64,000 nt of DNA from GCA-003244245 sp050699715 (lineage in GTDB: Bacteria; Actinomycetota; Actinomycetes; Mycobacteriales; Pseudonocardiaceae), in contig JBOHFR010000007.1 of assembly GCA_050699715.1 (NCBI GenBank), positions 1 to 64,000 of the forward strand. Direction: 5' to 3'. Below the pieces are notes generated by a model that was given only the letters and a program-made list of their open reading frames with translations, ran no database searches and was not told the origin of the DNA. Made by a program: the position numbers and the translations under genes. This document shows, piece after piece, positions 41,849 through 50,931 of the stretch. Each line of letters opens with the position of its first letter. The first letter of the stretch is position 1.

Positions 41849-42886
41849 TCATCCGCAGTGGTCAGCCTGCCGGGCGTCCCAGATTCCGAGTATCGCGTTC
41901 TCCTTGCCCGGATCGATTCCGTGCTTAGACTGTCGCTCGTGCATCACTGCGGGCCGGCCGGAGTGCATCCATTCCCACGTGTCACTGACGGTAGTCCGCA
42001 GCGGGCGGGTGGTCAGTCCTGCGGCGCGGGCGCGCGACGAGTCCACCGCCCAGGCTCCCGCATAGGTGCGCCACAGCGGCAACTCCGTCCACTGCGCGAC
42101 GTCCTGAGCCACCAGCCAGGCCTCATCAGTGATCCACTCGAATCGTGCAGCTGATCCGGTGACGTCTCGGCAGACGATGAGAAGGTCCGCCATGGTGTCG
42201 TGCCCAGAAGACGTGATATTGAACACGCCTGCCGGGCCGACGGCAGTCCGGAGTGCGAAGTCCGCCACGTCCCGGACGTCTACCGGCTGAATACGGCGGT
42301 CCGGCTGGCCCGGCGCAAGAACCCGGCCACCGCGCGCCACCCGGCGTAACCACCACGGAAGCCGGCCGATGTACTCCCGCGGACCCACGATCACCCCGGG
42401 ACGGAGCACGACGCTCCGCTCTGCGCCAAAGGTTTCCACAACGGCCCGTTCCGAACCCGCCTTGGTGAAGCCGTACACCAAAGGGCCAGGGTTCCCGTTA
42501 TATCCGAAATCCGGTCCAGCATCGGGTGGGCACTCCAGCAACGAGGAATCCTCCGTCAGCGGCACCATCGGCCAGCCCTGATACACCGATACCGTCGACA
42601 CGAACACATACCGACTCGCCACCGGTTCCAGAACGCGAGCCACGGCAAGCACCTCACGCGGCACATATCCCGAGGTGTCCACCACCGCGTCCCACGGCCC
42701 GGCATCAGCGAGTCGGGCCAGGTCGATGACCTTCGTGCGATCGCCGCGCACAACGGTCACTCCCAGTGCGTCTTCACCAGAGCGACCGCGCCGGAAGGTG
42801 GTCACCTCCCAGCCTCGCGCCAACGCGCCATCCACCACAGCCCGACCGAGGAACCACGAACCGCCCAGGACGAGGAGACGAGCCAT
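41849..42886 (-). CDS. NAD-dependent epimerase/reductase-like protein
   Basis: Extended short-chain dehydrogenase fold, 345 residues from MARLLVLGGSWFLGRAVVDG (GGSxFLGR nucleotide motif). YVFVSTVSVYQGWPMVPL is near 98 and the Y-x-x-x-K catalytic pair sits in LVYGFTKAGSERAV near 143. RRIQPVDVRDVADFAL follows near 200. An upstream GTG adds six residues. Substrate unknown; the family includes sugar-nucleotide and steroid enzymes. Beside the HTH-TPR regulator, an arrangement seen repeatedly in this order. Confidence 0.85.
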   Translation of the reverse strand: MARLLVLGGSWFLGRAVVDGALARGWEVTTFRRGRSGEDALGVTVVRGDRTKVIDLARLADAGPWDAVVDTSGYVPREVLAVARVLEPVASRYVFVSTVSVYQGWPMVPLTEDSSLLECPPDAGPDFGYNGNPGPLVYGFTKAGSERAVVETFGAERSVVLRPGVIVGPREYIGRLPWWLRRVARGGRVLAPGQPDRRIQPVDVRDVADFALRTAVGPAGVFNITSSGHDTMADLLIVCRDVTGSAARFEWITDEAWLVAQDVAQWTELPLWRTYAGAWAVDSSRARAAGLTTRPLRTTVSDTWEWMHSGRPAVMHERQSKHGIDPGKENAILGIWDARQADHCG

Positions 42887-42966
42887 AACGCTATCTTGGC
42901 CCACTGGAGGATGCCGTCACTGGGCTGGACGGCCTTCCCTCGGGCGACTGGTGTTCAGCCGTTGCG

Positions 42967-44688
42967 CTATGGGGAGCGTTCGCGCCAGCGGTTGGTGATG
43001 GGCAGTCGGCGGTCCCGGCCGAAAGCCTTCAAGGTGATCTTTGTGCCGGGTGGATACTGCCTACGTTTGTACTCTGCGGCGTCCACCAGCCGCACGACGC
43101 GCTCGACCAGCTCCGGCGCGAAACCCGCCGCCACCAGGTCCTGGAAACCGCGGTCGCCCGCCACATAGTCGTCGAGTATCTCGTCGAGCAGCAGGTAGTC
43201 CGGCAGCGAGTCGGCGTCGAGCTGACCGGGACGAAGCTCAGCCGAGGGCGGCTTGCTGATGGAGTGGGGTGGGATTGGTGGGGTCTCACCCCGCTTCTCG
43301 GCCAGGGCGTTGCGCCACCGCGCCAGCGCCCAGACCGCGGTCTTCGGCACGTCTTTGATCGGCGCGAACCCACCGACCGCGTCGCCGTAGATCGTCGAGT
43401 ACCCCACCGCGAGCTCGGATTTGTTGCCGGTGGCCAGTACCAGATGGCCATGCTGGTTGGACAGCGCCATCAGAGTCACTCCCCGGCAGCGGGCCTGCAC
43501 GTTCTCCTCGGCGATTCCGGACAGGCCGAGCTGGCGCACGAAGACATCGACCATGTCCCCGATCGGTTGTACCTGGTAATGCAGGCCGGTGCGCCCGGCC
43601 AGCTCGGCGGCGTCGGATCGGGAGTGCGCCGAGGAATATGACGAGGGCATCGAGACCCCGTGCACCGCGTCGGCGCCCAGCGCGTCCACCGCGAGCGCGG
43701 CGCACACCGCAGAGTCGATCCCGCCGGAGAGCCCGAGCACCACCGAGTGAAATCCGTTCTTGCGCGAGTAGTCCCGCAGGCCGGTCACCAGCGCGCTCCA
43801 CACCTCGGCCTCCTCGGACAGTGCCTCGGTGGTAGGCGCGGGGAATGCGGGGGAGTAGGCCGGCAGTGGGTCATCGCCGAGAATGACCCGGCGAACGTCC
43901 AGCCCGGCGTACCGGCCCACTGCCCTGGCTGATCCGCCGGGCAGGTCCAGGTCAGTCACCAGGAGCTGCTCGGTGAACCGCGGCGCCCGCACCAGTAGCT
44001 CGCCACGCCCGCCGACCACCATCGAGTCGCCGTCGAAGACCAGCTCGTCCTGGCCTCCCACCAGATTGGCGTAGGCCAGTGGCACACCCACCTCGATGGC
44101 GCGCCGCGCCACCAGCGCCAGCCGAGTGTCGTCCTTGTCCCGTTCGTAGGGCGAGGCGTTGGGCGCGACTACCAGGTCCACCCCGGCCTGCGCCAGCGCG
44201 GTGATCGGACCGCCCACCTGCCAGATGTCCTCGCAGATCACCATCCCGATCTCCAGGCCGTGCAGCCGGAACACGGTCAAGGTGGTGCCGGGGATGAAAT
44301 AGCGGCGTTCGTCGAACACCCCGTAATTGGGCAGGTGGTGCTTGAACTGGCGGGCTATCACCCGCCCTCGGTACAACACCGCCGCCGCGTCGCGGACTCC
44401 GCCGTCGTCGGAGTCCAGGTATCCGACGACGGCGGCCAGTTTCCCGATGCCCTCCCGGGCGAGCCGCTCGGCCAGCGTCTGGAGGGCGTGCGCCGACCCG
44501 GCGACGAAGGACTCCCGCAGCGCGAGGTCCTCCACTGGGTAGCCGGTGAGCGCCATCTCGCCGAACACCACGAGGTGCGCACCGGCGGTGGTGGCTTCTT
44601 GGCAGTGCGCGGCGATGATCGTGGTGTTGCCCGCGACGTCGCCCACGCACGGGTTCACCTGGGCCAGCGCCAGACGCAGCTGCGGCAT
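42967..44688 (-). CDS. nadE: Glutamine-dependent NAD+ synthase
   Basis: Amidates deamido-NAD with glutamine. 573 residues: an N-terminal nitrilase-type glutaminase (1-about 260) with Glu in GEMALTGYPVEDL, Lys in QFKHHLPNYGVFDERRYF and Cys in MVICEDIW, then a synthetase domain with the P-loop LGLSGGIDSAVCAALAVDAL near 325. Normal for actinobacteria (short bacterial type, two domains). Confidence 0.97.
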   Translation of the reverse strand: MPQLRLALAQVNPCVGDVAGNTTIIAAHCQEATTAGAHLVVFGEMALTGYPVEDLALRESFVAGSAHALQTLAERLAREGIGKLAAVVGYLDSDDGGVRDAAAVLYRGRVIARQFKHHLPNYGVFDERRYFIPGTTLTVFRLHGLEIGMVICEDIWQVGGPITALAQAGVDLVVAPNASPYERDKDDTRLALVARRAIEVGVPLAYANLVGGQDELVFDGDSMVVGGRGELLVRAPRFTEQLLVTDLDLPGGSARAVGRYAGLDVRRVILGDDPLPAYSPAFPAPTTEALSEEAEVWSALVTGLRDYSRKNGFHSVVLGLSGGIDSAVCAALAVDALGADAVHGVSMPSSYSSAHSRSDAAELAGRTGLHYQVQPIGDMVDVFVRQLGLSGIAEENVQARCRGVTLMALSNQHGHLVLATGNKSELAVGYSTIYGDAVGGFAPIKDVPKTAVWALARWRNALAEKRGETPPIPPHSISKPPSAELRPGQLDADSLPDYLLLDEILDDYVAGDRGFQDLVAAGFAPELVERVVRLVDAAEYKRRQYPPGTKITLKAFGRDRRLPITNRWRERSP

Positions 44689-44719
44689 GCTCTCATCATC
44701 CGCCGCTAGGATCTGCCCG

Positions 44720-46363
44720 GTGTCGTCCCTGTTGCGTCCGACCGCTGTCCTGGCGATCGTGGCTGTCGTGAGTGGTTGCGCTGCCGTGGGTGCTCGCCAG
44801 GCCGTTGACGTCGCGGGATCACATTCCGACCCGGACGTCTCGCAGTACCAAGCCGGTCCCGCGGGGCTGGTGCCCCGGGGTCTTGAGCGGTACTACGGTC
44901 AGCGGCTGACCTGGAGCGGCTGCAAGAACTTCGCCAGCACAAACCGTGAACGGCAGTCCTTCGCGAACCCCACGCTGCGGTGCACCCGAGTGGAGGTGCC
45001 ACTGGACTACGCTCACCCGCAGGGCCGCACCGCGCTGCTCGGAGTGCTCCGCCGTCCCGCCGACAACCAGCTAGCGCGGCTGGGCTCGCTGCTGGTCAAC
45101 CCCGGCGGTCCAGGTGCTTCGGGGATGGCTGCGGTTGCGTCGTTGGCCGCGCGGGTGGCCGGGACCGATCTGGGTCGCCGGTTCGACGTGGTGGGGTTCG
45201 ATCCCCGAGGAGTCGGCGCGAGCGAGCCGAAGATCGTCTGCCGGAGCAACCAGGAGGAGGATGCGCAGCGGCTCGACGTCGACCTGGACACCTCGCCGGC
45301 CGGGATCGCTCATACCGAGAGCGAGAACCGGGCCTACGCCGCGCGGTGTGCCCAGCGGGTGAGCAAAGAGGTGCTCGCCAACGCCGGTACCAGGGATGTC
45401 GCCCGGGACATGGACGTGCTGCGCTCCGCGCTCGGTGACGCGAAGCTCAACTACTTGGGCTACTCCTATGGCACCCGGATCGGCACCTCCTATGCCGAGC
45501 AGTTCCCGGGCAATGTGCGGGCGATGGTGCTCGACGGCGCGCTGGACCCGAATGACAACCTGGTGGAGAGCTTGGTGAATCAGGGTGCCGGATTTCAGCA
45601 GTCGTTCGACGCATTCGTCGGCTGGTGTCTCGCGCAATCCCACTGCTGGTTGGGCGACACTCCGAAGGACCAGGCCAGCCCCAGGTTCCAGCAGTTGTTG
45701 CTGCCGCTGGCCACTGCGCCGCGGCCGGTCGGCGACCGCATGTTGTCCTACACCGACGCGACTATCGGCACGATTCAGGGTCTGTACACCGACCAGCTCT
45801 GGCCGGTGCTCAATCGGGGCCTCACCGAGCTGGCCAACGACGGCACTGGTTCCACCCTGTTGGCGTTGGCCGACATCTACTACCAGCGCGACGAGCGCGG
45901 CTACTCCGGCAGCCAGGACGCCTTCAAAGCGGTCCGCTGCGTCGACGACCCCCCGGTGACGGATCCGGCGGTGGTCTGGGAGGCCGACCGGCGCTACCGG
46001 CAGGCCGCGCCCTTCCTCGATGACGGGCACCAGCCGTCGGCGGCCCGAGATGCCTGCGCTTTCTGGCCGGTACCGCCGAGCGGCGAGGCCGGCGCTCTGC
46101 AGGTGGACGGGCTGGGGCAGGTGGACGGGCTGGGGCAGGTGGACGGGCTGCCGCCGGTGCTCGTGGTCTCCACGACCGGCGACCCGGCCACCCCGTACCA
46201 GGCCGGGGTGGAGCTGGCCCGCCAGCTCCGCGGCAAGTTGGTCAGCTTCGAGGGCAACCAGCACACCGTCGCCCTGCAGGGCGTGAAGTGCGTGGACGAC
46301 GCGGTGTCTGACTACCTGGTCCGGCTTGTCCTGCCCAAGCGCGCGACAGTCTGCGTCGCCTGA
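44720..46363 (+). CDS. Secreted alpha/beta hydrolase, tripeptidyl-aminopeptidase-like lipoprotein
   Basis: 547 residues. GTG start giving MSSLLRPTAVLAIVAVVSGC: a lipobox VSGC ends the signal peptide. Peptidase S33 features: LLVNPGGPGASGMAA near 118, FDVVGFDPRGVGASEP, the nucleophile elbow LNYLGYSYGTRIGTSYAEQF near 245, and the C-terminal LVVSTTGDPATPYQAGVELA and NQHTV with Asp and His. Related to mycobacterial Hip1/CaeA, which lie beside glnA2 and panB, as here. A tandem 18-base repeat at 46100-46150 gives QVDGLGQVDGLGQVDGL. The 3' end overlaps the converging exporter gene by 52 bases. Confidence 0.92.
   Translation: MSSLLRPTAVLAIVAVVSGCAAVGARQAVDVAGSHSDPDVSQYQAGPAGLVPRGLERYYGQRLTWSGCKNFASTNRERQSFANPTLRCTRVEVPLDYAHPQGRTALLGVLRRPADNQLARLGSLLVNPGGPGASGMAAVASLAARVAGTDLGRRFDVVGFDPRGVGASEPKIVCRSNQEEDAQRLDVDLDTSPAGIAHTESENRAYAARCAQRVSKEVLANAGTRDVARDMDVLRSALGDAKLNYLGYSYGTRIGTSYAEQFPGNVRAMVLDGALDPNDNLVESLVNQGAGFQQSFDAFVGWCLAQSHCWLGDTPKDQASPRFQQLLLPLATAPRPVGDRMLSYTDATIGTIQGLYTDQLWPVLNRGLTELANDGTGSTLLALADIYYQRDERGYSGSQDAFKAVRCVDDPPVTDPAVVWEADRRYRQAAPFLDDGHQPSAARDACAFWPVPPSGEAGALQVDGLGQVDGLGQVDGLPPVLVVSTTGDPATPYQAGVELARQLRGKLVSFEGNQHTVALQGVKCVDDAVSDYLVRLVLPKRATVCVA
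46100..46150 (+). repeat. 18-base tandem repeat inside the hydrolase gene
   Basis: Two full copies and one 15-base part of CAGGTGGACGGGCTGGGG, encoding Gln-Val-Asp-Gly-Leu-Gly. In frame, so copy number changes would lengthen or shorten a loop without breaking the protein. Confidence 0.85.
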
Positions 46364-47892
46364 GTACCTCCGTTGCCGATCAGCGCGGCGCCCAGCGCGC
46401 CGAGCAGGCAGACCGCTGAGGTGAGCAGGAAGATCTCTCGGTACTGGGTCCGGAGTGCGGCCTGCAAGGCCAGCTGGTAGCTGGCGAGTTGTTGTTGGTA
46501 CACCTGCGCGCTGACGCCGAAGGGCAGCGGGGTGGCCAGATCAGCGGTCAGCTCCCGGAAACGGTGCAGGCCCCAGGCCGACAGCGCGCTGACGCCGACG
46601 AGCATGCCGGTCATCCGGGCCACCACCACCGCGGCGGACGCCACGCCGTGCCGGTCGGGCGGGGTCGCGCGCAGCGCCGCCGCGGACAGCGGCGCGATCA
46701 CCAGCCCGAGCCCTAAGCCGGCCAGCGCCAGATCCGAGTCGAGCCGGGGCAGGGTCAGCAGGCCGAGGTCGTGGCGAGCGGCCAAGACGTCCGCGGGCCA
46801 TCCCGCGATCAGCAGGTAGCCTGCGGCGGCCAGCAACATCCCGGCCAGCGTCACCACCACCTCGCCCACCAGACTCGCTGCCACCCCCCCGAGCAGCGCC
46901 CCGACGGGCAGCGCCACCAGGAACCGGACCAGGATCGCGGTCGAGGCGGCGGCGTCGCGATCCAGCACAGTCTGCCCATAGAGCTCGACGTCCACCAAGG
47001 TCACCAGCAGCGCCGCCCCGGCCGCCAGGCTGACCCCCAGCGAACCGAGGAAGACCCGCCACTGCACGCCAACGGGGTCGAGCAGCCGCACCGTTGCCCG
47101 CCGCTCCCACCCCACGAACGCTACCCCGGTCACCGCGGCCGCGCCCAGCACCGGCCATCCCCAGGACGGCAGCACCCCACGGTTGGGGTCGGGGTTGTAC
47201 AGCCCGACCACCAGCAGCCCCAGCGTGATCGCCAGCAGACCGCCGCCGATGAGGTCCAGCGGTGCCCGATTCCGTGATCCCCCGCCGGAAGCGCGAGGAT
47301 GACCTGGAACGGCCAGCGCCACCGCCACCATAGCGGTGAGCGCGAGCGGGACGTTCACCCAGAACACGCTGCGCCAGCCGGCCAGCGCGGCCAGCGCGGC
47401 GCCGTACAGCGGGCCCAGCACGCTGCCCAGCTCCTGAGCGGCGCCCAGCGCGCCCAACGCGGTGGACCGGCCACGATCCGGCCACAGGTCAGCGGCCAGC
47501 GCCATGGACACTGGGAGTAACGCGCCACCGGCAATGCCCTGCAGGGTCCGCCCCGCCACGAGCACCGGCAGGGTTGTCGCGAGCGCGGTGATCGCCGACG
47601 CGGCCGCGAACGTGACCAGGCAGGCCTCCAGCAGGGCGCGCCGGCCGAAACGGTCAGAGGCTTGACCCAGCAGCGGCATCGCCGCGACGTAGCCCAGCAG
47701 GAAGCCGGTGACGATCGGGGTGGCCCGCTCCAGATGGTTCAGCGGTACCTGCAGGTCGCGGATGATGTCGACCAGCAGGCTGACCACCACGTAGGCGTCC
47801 AGCGCGGCAAGGAGGGTGACCAGCGCGCCGACGCCCAATGCCAGCCCGCGACGCCGCAGGGGGGTTGCCGTCGCGATCATCGTCGTGCTCAT
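46312..47892 (-). CDS. MFS exporter, P55-type
   Basis: 526-residue major facilitator protein with about 14 membrane helices. MPLLGQASDRFGRRALLEAC near 73 is the inter-helix motif A, and VAGRTLQGIAGGALLPVSMA is motif B/C style. It follows the LprG-like lipoprotein gene by 15 bases. In mycobacteria the same pair (Rv1411c LprG, Rv1410c P55) exports triacylglycerides and affects drug tolerance. ATG at 47892. C-terminus overlaps the converging hydrolase gene. Confidence 0.9.
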   Translation of the reverse strand: MSTTMIATATPLRRRGLALGVGALVTLLAALDAYVVVSLLVDIIRDLQVPLNHLERATPIVTGFLLGYVAAMPLLGQASDRFGRRALLEACLVTFAAASAITALATTLPVLVAGRTLQGIAGGALLPVSMALAADLWPDRGRSTALGALGAAQELGSVLGPLYGAALAALAGWRSVFWVNVPLALTAMVAVALAVPGHPRASGGGSRNRAPLDLIGGGLLAITLGLLVVGLYNPDPNRGVLPSWGWPVLGAAAVTGVAFVGWERRATVRLLDPVGVQWRVFLGSLGVSLAAGAALLVTLVDVELYGQTVLDRDAAASTAILVRFLVALPVGALLGGVAASLVGEVVVTLAGMLLAAAGYLLIAGWPADVLAARHDLGLLTLPRLDSDLALAGLGLGLVIAPLSAAALRATPPDRHGVASAAVVVARMTGMLVGVSALSAWGLHRFRELTADLATPLPFGVSAQVYQQQLASYQLALQAALRTQYREIFLLTSAVCLLGALGAALIGNGGTQATQTVARLGRTSRTR

Positions 47893-47907
47893 CAAGGCAG
47901 GCCGGGA

Positions 47908-48573
47908 TCAGGCCGGTGGGGTGATCTGGACCGGGGCGTCGAAGTCAGAGAACCGCACGGTGGCGCTGCCGTAGGTCGTCGGGAACTGGGCCTTGACCAG
48001 ACGTGAGCCTTGGGCTGCGACCCAGATCTCACTGGTTTTGTCCGGGTCTAGCCCAGGCACCAGAGTGCCGAGCGGTTGGGCGGGGAATTGTACCCGTAGC
48101 CGGTAGCTGTCCACGCCGTCGACCTGCTCGCGGGCCTCGGTGGTGGCCCCCGGACCGCTGGCGAGTGCGGCAGCGATGCCCCGGTCCGGATTGAGAATTG
48201 GACGCGGGTCGTAGTACGCGCTGAGCACCGACGCCGGCCATTTCTGGACGGGGCCGGTCGGAAGACGCAGGTAGACGGTGTCGTCGATAACCACCAACTG
48301 CAGCTCAAGGGTCTGCCTGCCCTCGTCCACCTTGGCGGTCGCCTGCACCGAACCCTCCCGGGTGAGCTGGCCCTCGGCGGACCGGAGCTGTGCCTGGGGC
48401 GCGTTGCCCTGGACGTCGAGGGCGAAGTGGGCGGTGGTGACCGCCCGCATCGCCTTGGCTGAGTCGGCGAGCAGCGCGGCACCGTCGGGAAGGGTGGCTT
48501 TCTGCCCGCCGCTCCCGCCGCAGGACGTGACCAGAGCGATGATCAGTGCGGCGAACAAGGCGACAAGGCGCAT
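47908..48573 (-). CDS. lprG: LprG/LppX-family lipoprotein
   Basis: 221-residue lipoprotein from MRLVALFAALIIALVTSCGG; the cysteine of VTSC is the lipid anchor. LLADSAKAMRAVTTAHFALD, LEVQ-type strands and the LPTGPVQKWPASVLSAYYDP region follow the LppX/LprG half-barrel that carries triacylated lipids. An upstream GTG at 48609 would add 12 residues before the signal and is less likely. First gene of the lprG-exporter unit, divergent from glnA2. Confidence 0.88.
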   Translation of the reverse strand: MRLVALFAALIIALVTSCGGSGGQKATLPDGAALLADSAKAMRAVTTAHFALDVQGNAPQAQLRSAEGQLTREGSVQATAKVDEGRQTLELQLVVIDDTVYLRLPTGPVQKWPASVLSAYYDPRPILNPDRGIAAALASGPGATTEAREQVDGVDSYRLRVQFPAQPLGTLVPGLDPDKTSEIWVAAQGSRLVKAQFPTTYGSATVRFSDFDAPVQITPPA

Positions 48574-48632
48574 TAGCACATCGTAGGGGGCGGACCGCAG
48601 TGCCGTCACCGACTGTCCTCTACCCTGCGCGC

Positions 48633-49976
48633 ATGGATCGCCAGCAGGAATTCGTGCTGCGCACGCTGGAGGAACGCGACATCCGGTTTGTCCGGTTGTG
48701 GTTCACTGACGTGCTGGGCTACCTGAAATCGGTGGCCGTGGCGCCGGCCGAGCTGGAGGGAGCCTTCGCCGACGGCATCGGTTTCGACGGGTCGGCCATC
48801 GAGGGTTTTGCCCGGGCGTACGAGTCCGACATGATCGCCAAGCCGGACCCCGCCACCTTCCAGGTGCTGCCGTGGGAGAACCCGAGGGGGGAGCACTACT
48901 CGGCCCGGATGTTCTGCAACATCACGATGCCCGACGGCTCGCCGTCCTGGGCCGACCCTCGGTATGTGCTGACCCGGACGCTGTCCAAGGCGGCGGTGGG
49001 CGGGTTCACCTGCTACGTGCACCCCGAGATCGAGTTCTACCTGCTGCGTGACCTTCCTGACAACGGTTCCGAGCCGGTACCCGCCGACTCCGGTGGGTAC
49101 TTCGACCAGGCCAGCCACGATGCCGCTCCGCACTTCCGCCGGCACAGTATCGAAGTGCTGGAGCAGATGGGCATCTCGGTGGAGTTCAGCCATCATGAGG
49201 GCGCTCCGGGCCAGCAGGAGATCGACCTACGCTACGCCGACGCGCTCACCATGGCCGACAACATCATGACCTTCCGGTACGTGGTGAAGGAGGTCGCGAT
49301 CACCCAGGGAGTGCGCGCCTCGTTCATGCCCAAGCCCTACACCGCCCAGCCCGGCTCGGCCATGCACACCCACATGAGCCTGTTCGAGGGCGACCGCAAT
49401 GCCTTCCACGACGACGATGACCCCTACGAGCTCTCCCACACCGGCCGAGCCTTCGTCGCCGGGGTACTCGCGCATGCCCGGGAGATCACTGCGGTGACCA
49501 ACCAGTGGGTGAACTCCTACAAGCGGCTGATCATCGGGGGGGAGGCCCCTACCGCGGTGTGCTGGGGGCACGCGAACCGCTCGGCCCTGGTCCGGGTGCC
49601 GATGTACGCGTTGGGCAAGGCGTCCAGCCGGCGGGTGGAGATCCGCACCCCGGACTCGGCGTGCAACCCCTACCTCACCTACGCAGTGATCCTCGCCGCC
49701 GGGTTGCGTGGCGTGCAGCAGAACTACGAGCTGCCGCCCGCCGCGGAGGACGACGTGTGGTTGCTGTCTGAGCAAGAGCGGCGGGCGGCGGGCTACGCGC
49801 CGCTGCCACAGAACCTCTCCGAGGCGCTTGCCGAGATGGAGAAATCCGAGCTGGTCGCCGAGACCCTCGGGGAGCACGTATTCGACTTCTTCCTGCGCAA
49901 CAAGCGCGCCGAGTGGGACAACTACCGCCGCCACGTCACGCCCTACGAGCTCCGCACCTACCTGCCCGTCCTTTAA
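48633..49976 (+). CDS. glnA2: Type I glutamine synthetase-like ligase, GlnA2 group
   Basis: 447 residues. Starts MDRQQEFVLRTLEERDIRFV and has the beta-grasp substrate segment FDGSAIEGFARAYESDM, metal ligands in CYVHPEIEFYLLRD and SHHEGAPGQQEIDLRYADAL, ATP motif FMPKPYTAQPGSAMHTHMSL and the C-terminal EIRTPDSACNPYLTYAVIL. The adenylylation loop of GlnA1 is not conserved (QQNYELPPAAEDDVW). Order glnA2-glnE matches mycobacteria. In Streptomyces GlnA2 ligates glutamate to polyamines, so the substrate here may not be ammonia alone. Confidence 0.93.
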   Translation: MDRQQEFVLRTLEERDIRFVRLWFTDVLGYLKSVAVAPAELEGAFADGIGFDGSAIEGFARAYESDMIAKPDPATFQVLPWENPRGEHYSARMFCNITMPDGSPSWADPRYVLTRTLSKAAVGGFTCYVHPEIEFYLLRDLPDNGSEPVPADSGGYFDQASHDAAPHFRRHSIEVLEQMGISVEFSHHEGAPGQQEIDLRYADALTMADNIMTFRYVVKEVAITQGVRASFMPKPYTAQPGSAMHTHMSLFEGDRNAFHDDDDPYELSHTGRAFVAGVLAHAREITAVTNQWVNSYKRLIIGGEAPTAVCWGHANRSALVRVPMYALGKASSRRVEIRTPDSACNPYLTYAVILAAGLRGVQQNYELPPAAEDDVWLLSEQERRAAGYAPLPQNLSEALAEMEKSELVAETLGEHVFDFFLRNKRAEWDNYRRHVTPYELRTYLPVL

Positions 49977-50015
49977 TCGATCGACGCGCCGGACCGCCCG
50001 GGTAACGATGGCGGG

Positions 50016-50870
50016 ATGGATGCTCGGCTGCACCACGACCTCGCGGAGTTCACCGCGCTCACCCGGCCGTTGCTGGAGGCCGATCCGATCCGCCACAGCG
50101 TCGCGCTCACGGCGCTCGCCCTGCTGTCGCGGGTGCCGGAGGGCACCGCCGGTCCGCCGGTGTTGCTCAGCGTGCACCGTGATGGCGTACTGGCTGGAGC
50201 GGCGGTGTGCACGCCGCCGCGCTATCTGATCGTCAGCGGGCTGCCCGCGGAATGTGCCGGTGCGGCGGCCGAGGTGCTCGCGCCCGGCCACCAGGGCTTG
50301 CCTGGCACCGTCGGACCGCGCGGCGAGGCGGAACGGTTCGCGCGCAGCTGGTCGGCACGCACCGGCGCGTCGGCGCACGAGCGAATGGCGCAACGGGTGT
50401 TCGCCCTGGGTCGGCTCACCCCACCCCAGGGTGTTCGGGGTGCTGCACGGCGAGCCGACGGCAGTGACCTCGAGCTGCTGGCGCGGTGGCGGGAGGAGTT
50501 CGCGCTCGAGGCGACCGGCGGCCTGCGCGGCCACGGGACCGCCCTGCAACAGGCCGAGGGCGCTCTGGCGGCGGGCACTGCGGCGCTGCTGTGGGAGGTC
50601 GCCGGACAGCCGGTGGCCTGGGCATCAGCCAGTGCCCCGGTGACCGGTATGTCCCGAATCGCGCCGGTGTACACGCCGCCGCGGTCTCGCGGGCACGGGT
50701 ACGGCAGCGCGGTCACCGCGGCTGCCGCAGGCTGGGCACGGCAGGCCGGCGCGAAGCACGTGGTGTTGTTCACCGACCTGGCGAACCCAGTCTCCAATGC
50801 GATCTACCCTCGGATCGGCTTCCGTCCGGTGCACGACGCCGTAGAGATCGCCTTCACGCCCGCCCCGTGA
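50016..50870 (+). CDS. GNAT-family acetyltransferase
   Basis: 284 residues. The C-terminal part has the acetyl-CoA loop RIAPVYTPPRSRGHGYGSAV near 216 and VLFTDLANPVSNAIYPRIGF near 251. The N-terminal half is a divergent second domain (SVALTALALLSRVPEGTAG). Acceptor unknown. Lies between glnA2 and glnE. Confidence 0.88.
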   Translation: MDARLHHDLAEFTALTRPLLEADPIRHSVALTALALLSRVPEGTAGPPVLLSVHRDGVLAGAAVCTPPRYLIVSGLPAECAGAAAEVLAPGHQGLPGTVGPRGEAERFARSWSARTGASAHERMAQRVFALGRLTPPQGVRGAARRADGSDLELLARWREEFALEATGGLRGHGTALQQAEGALAAGTAALLWEVAGQPVAWASASAPVTGMSRIAPVYTPPRSRGHGYGSAVTAAAAGWARQAGAKHVVLFTDLANPVSNAIYPRIGFRPVHDAVEIAFTPAP

Positions 50871-50881
50871 TCGGAGGGCCC

Positions 50882-50912
50882 CGCGATTCGGTTCCGAATG
50901 GTGGTTGAGGAG
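50882..50912. repeat. Copy of the ATTCGGnnCCGAAT palindromic element
   Basis: GCGATTCGGTTCCGAATGG between the GNAT gene and glnE is, in reverse complement, nearly the same as one arm of the terminator at 19384-19453, including the flanking CAACC. It suggests a dispersed palindromic repeat. Confidence 0.6.
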
Positions 50913-50931
50913 ACGGGTTAGCCTGGCGAAG

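Noticed and set aside
49227..50549. 440-codon frame opposite glnA2 and the GNAT gene
   Set aside because: No ribosome site and no family features; both plus-strand genes are well supported.
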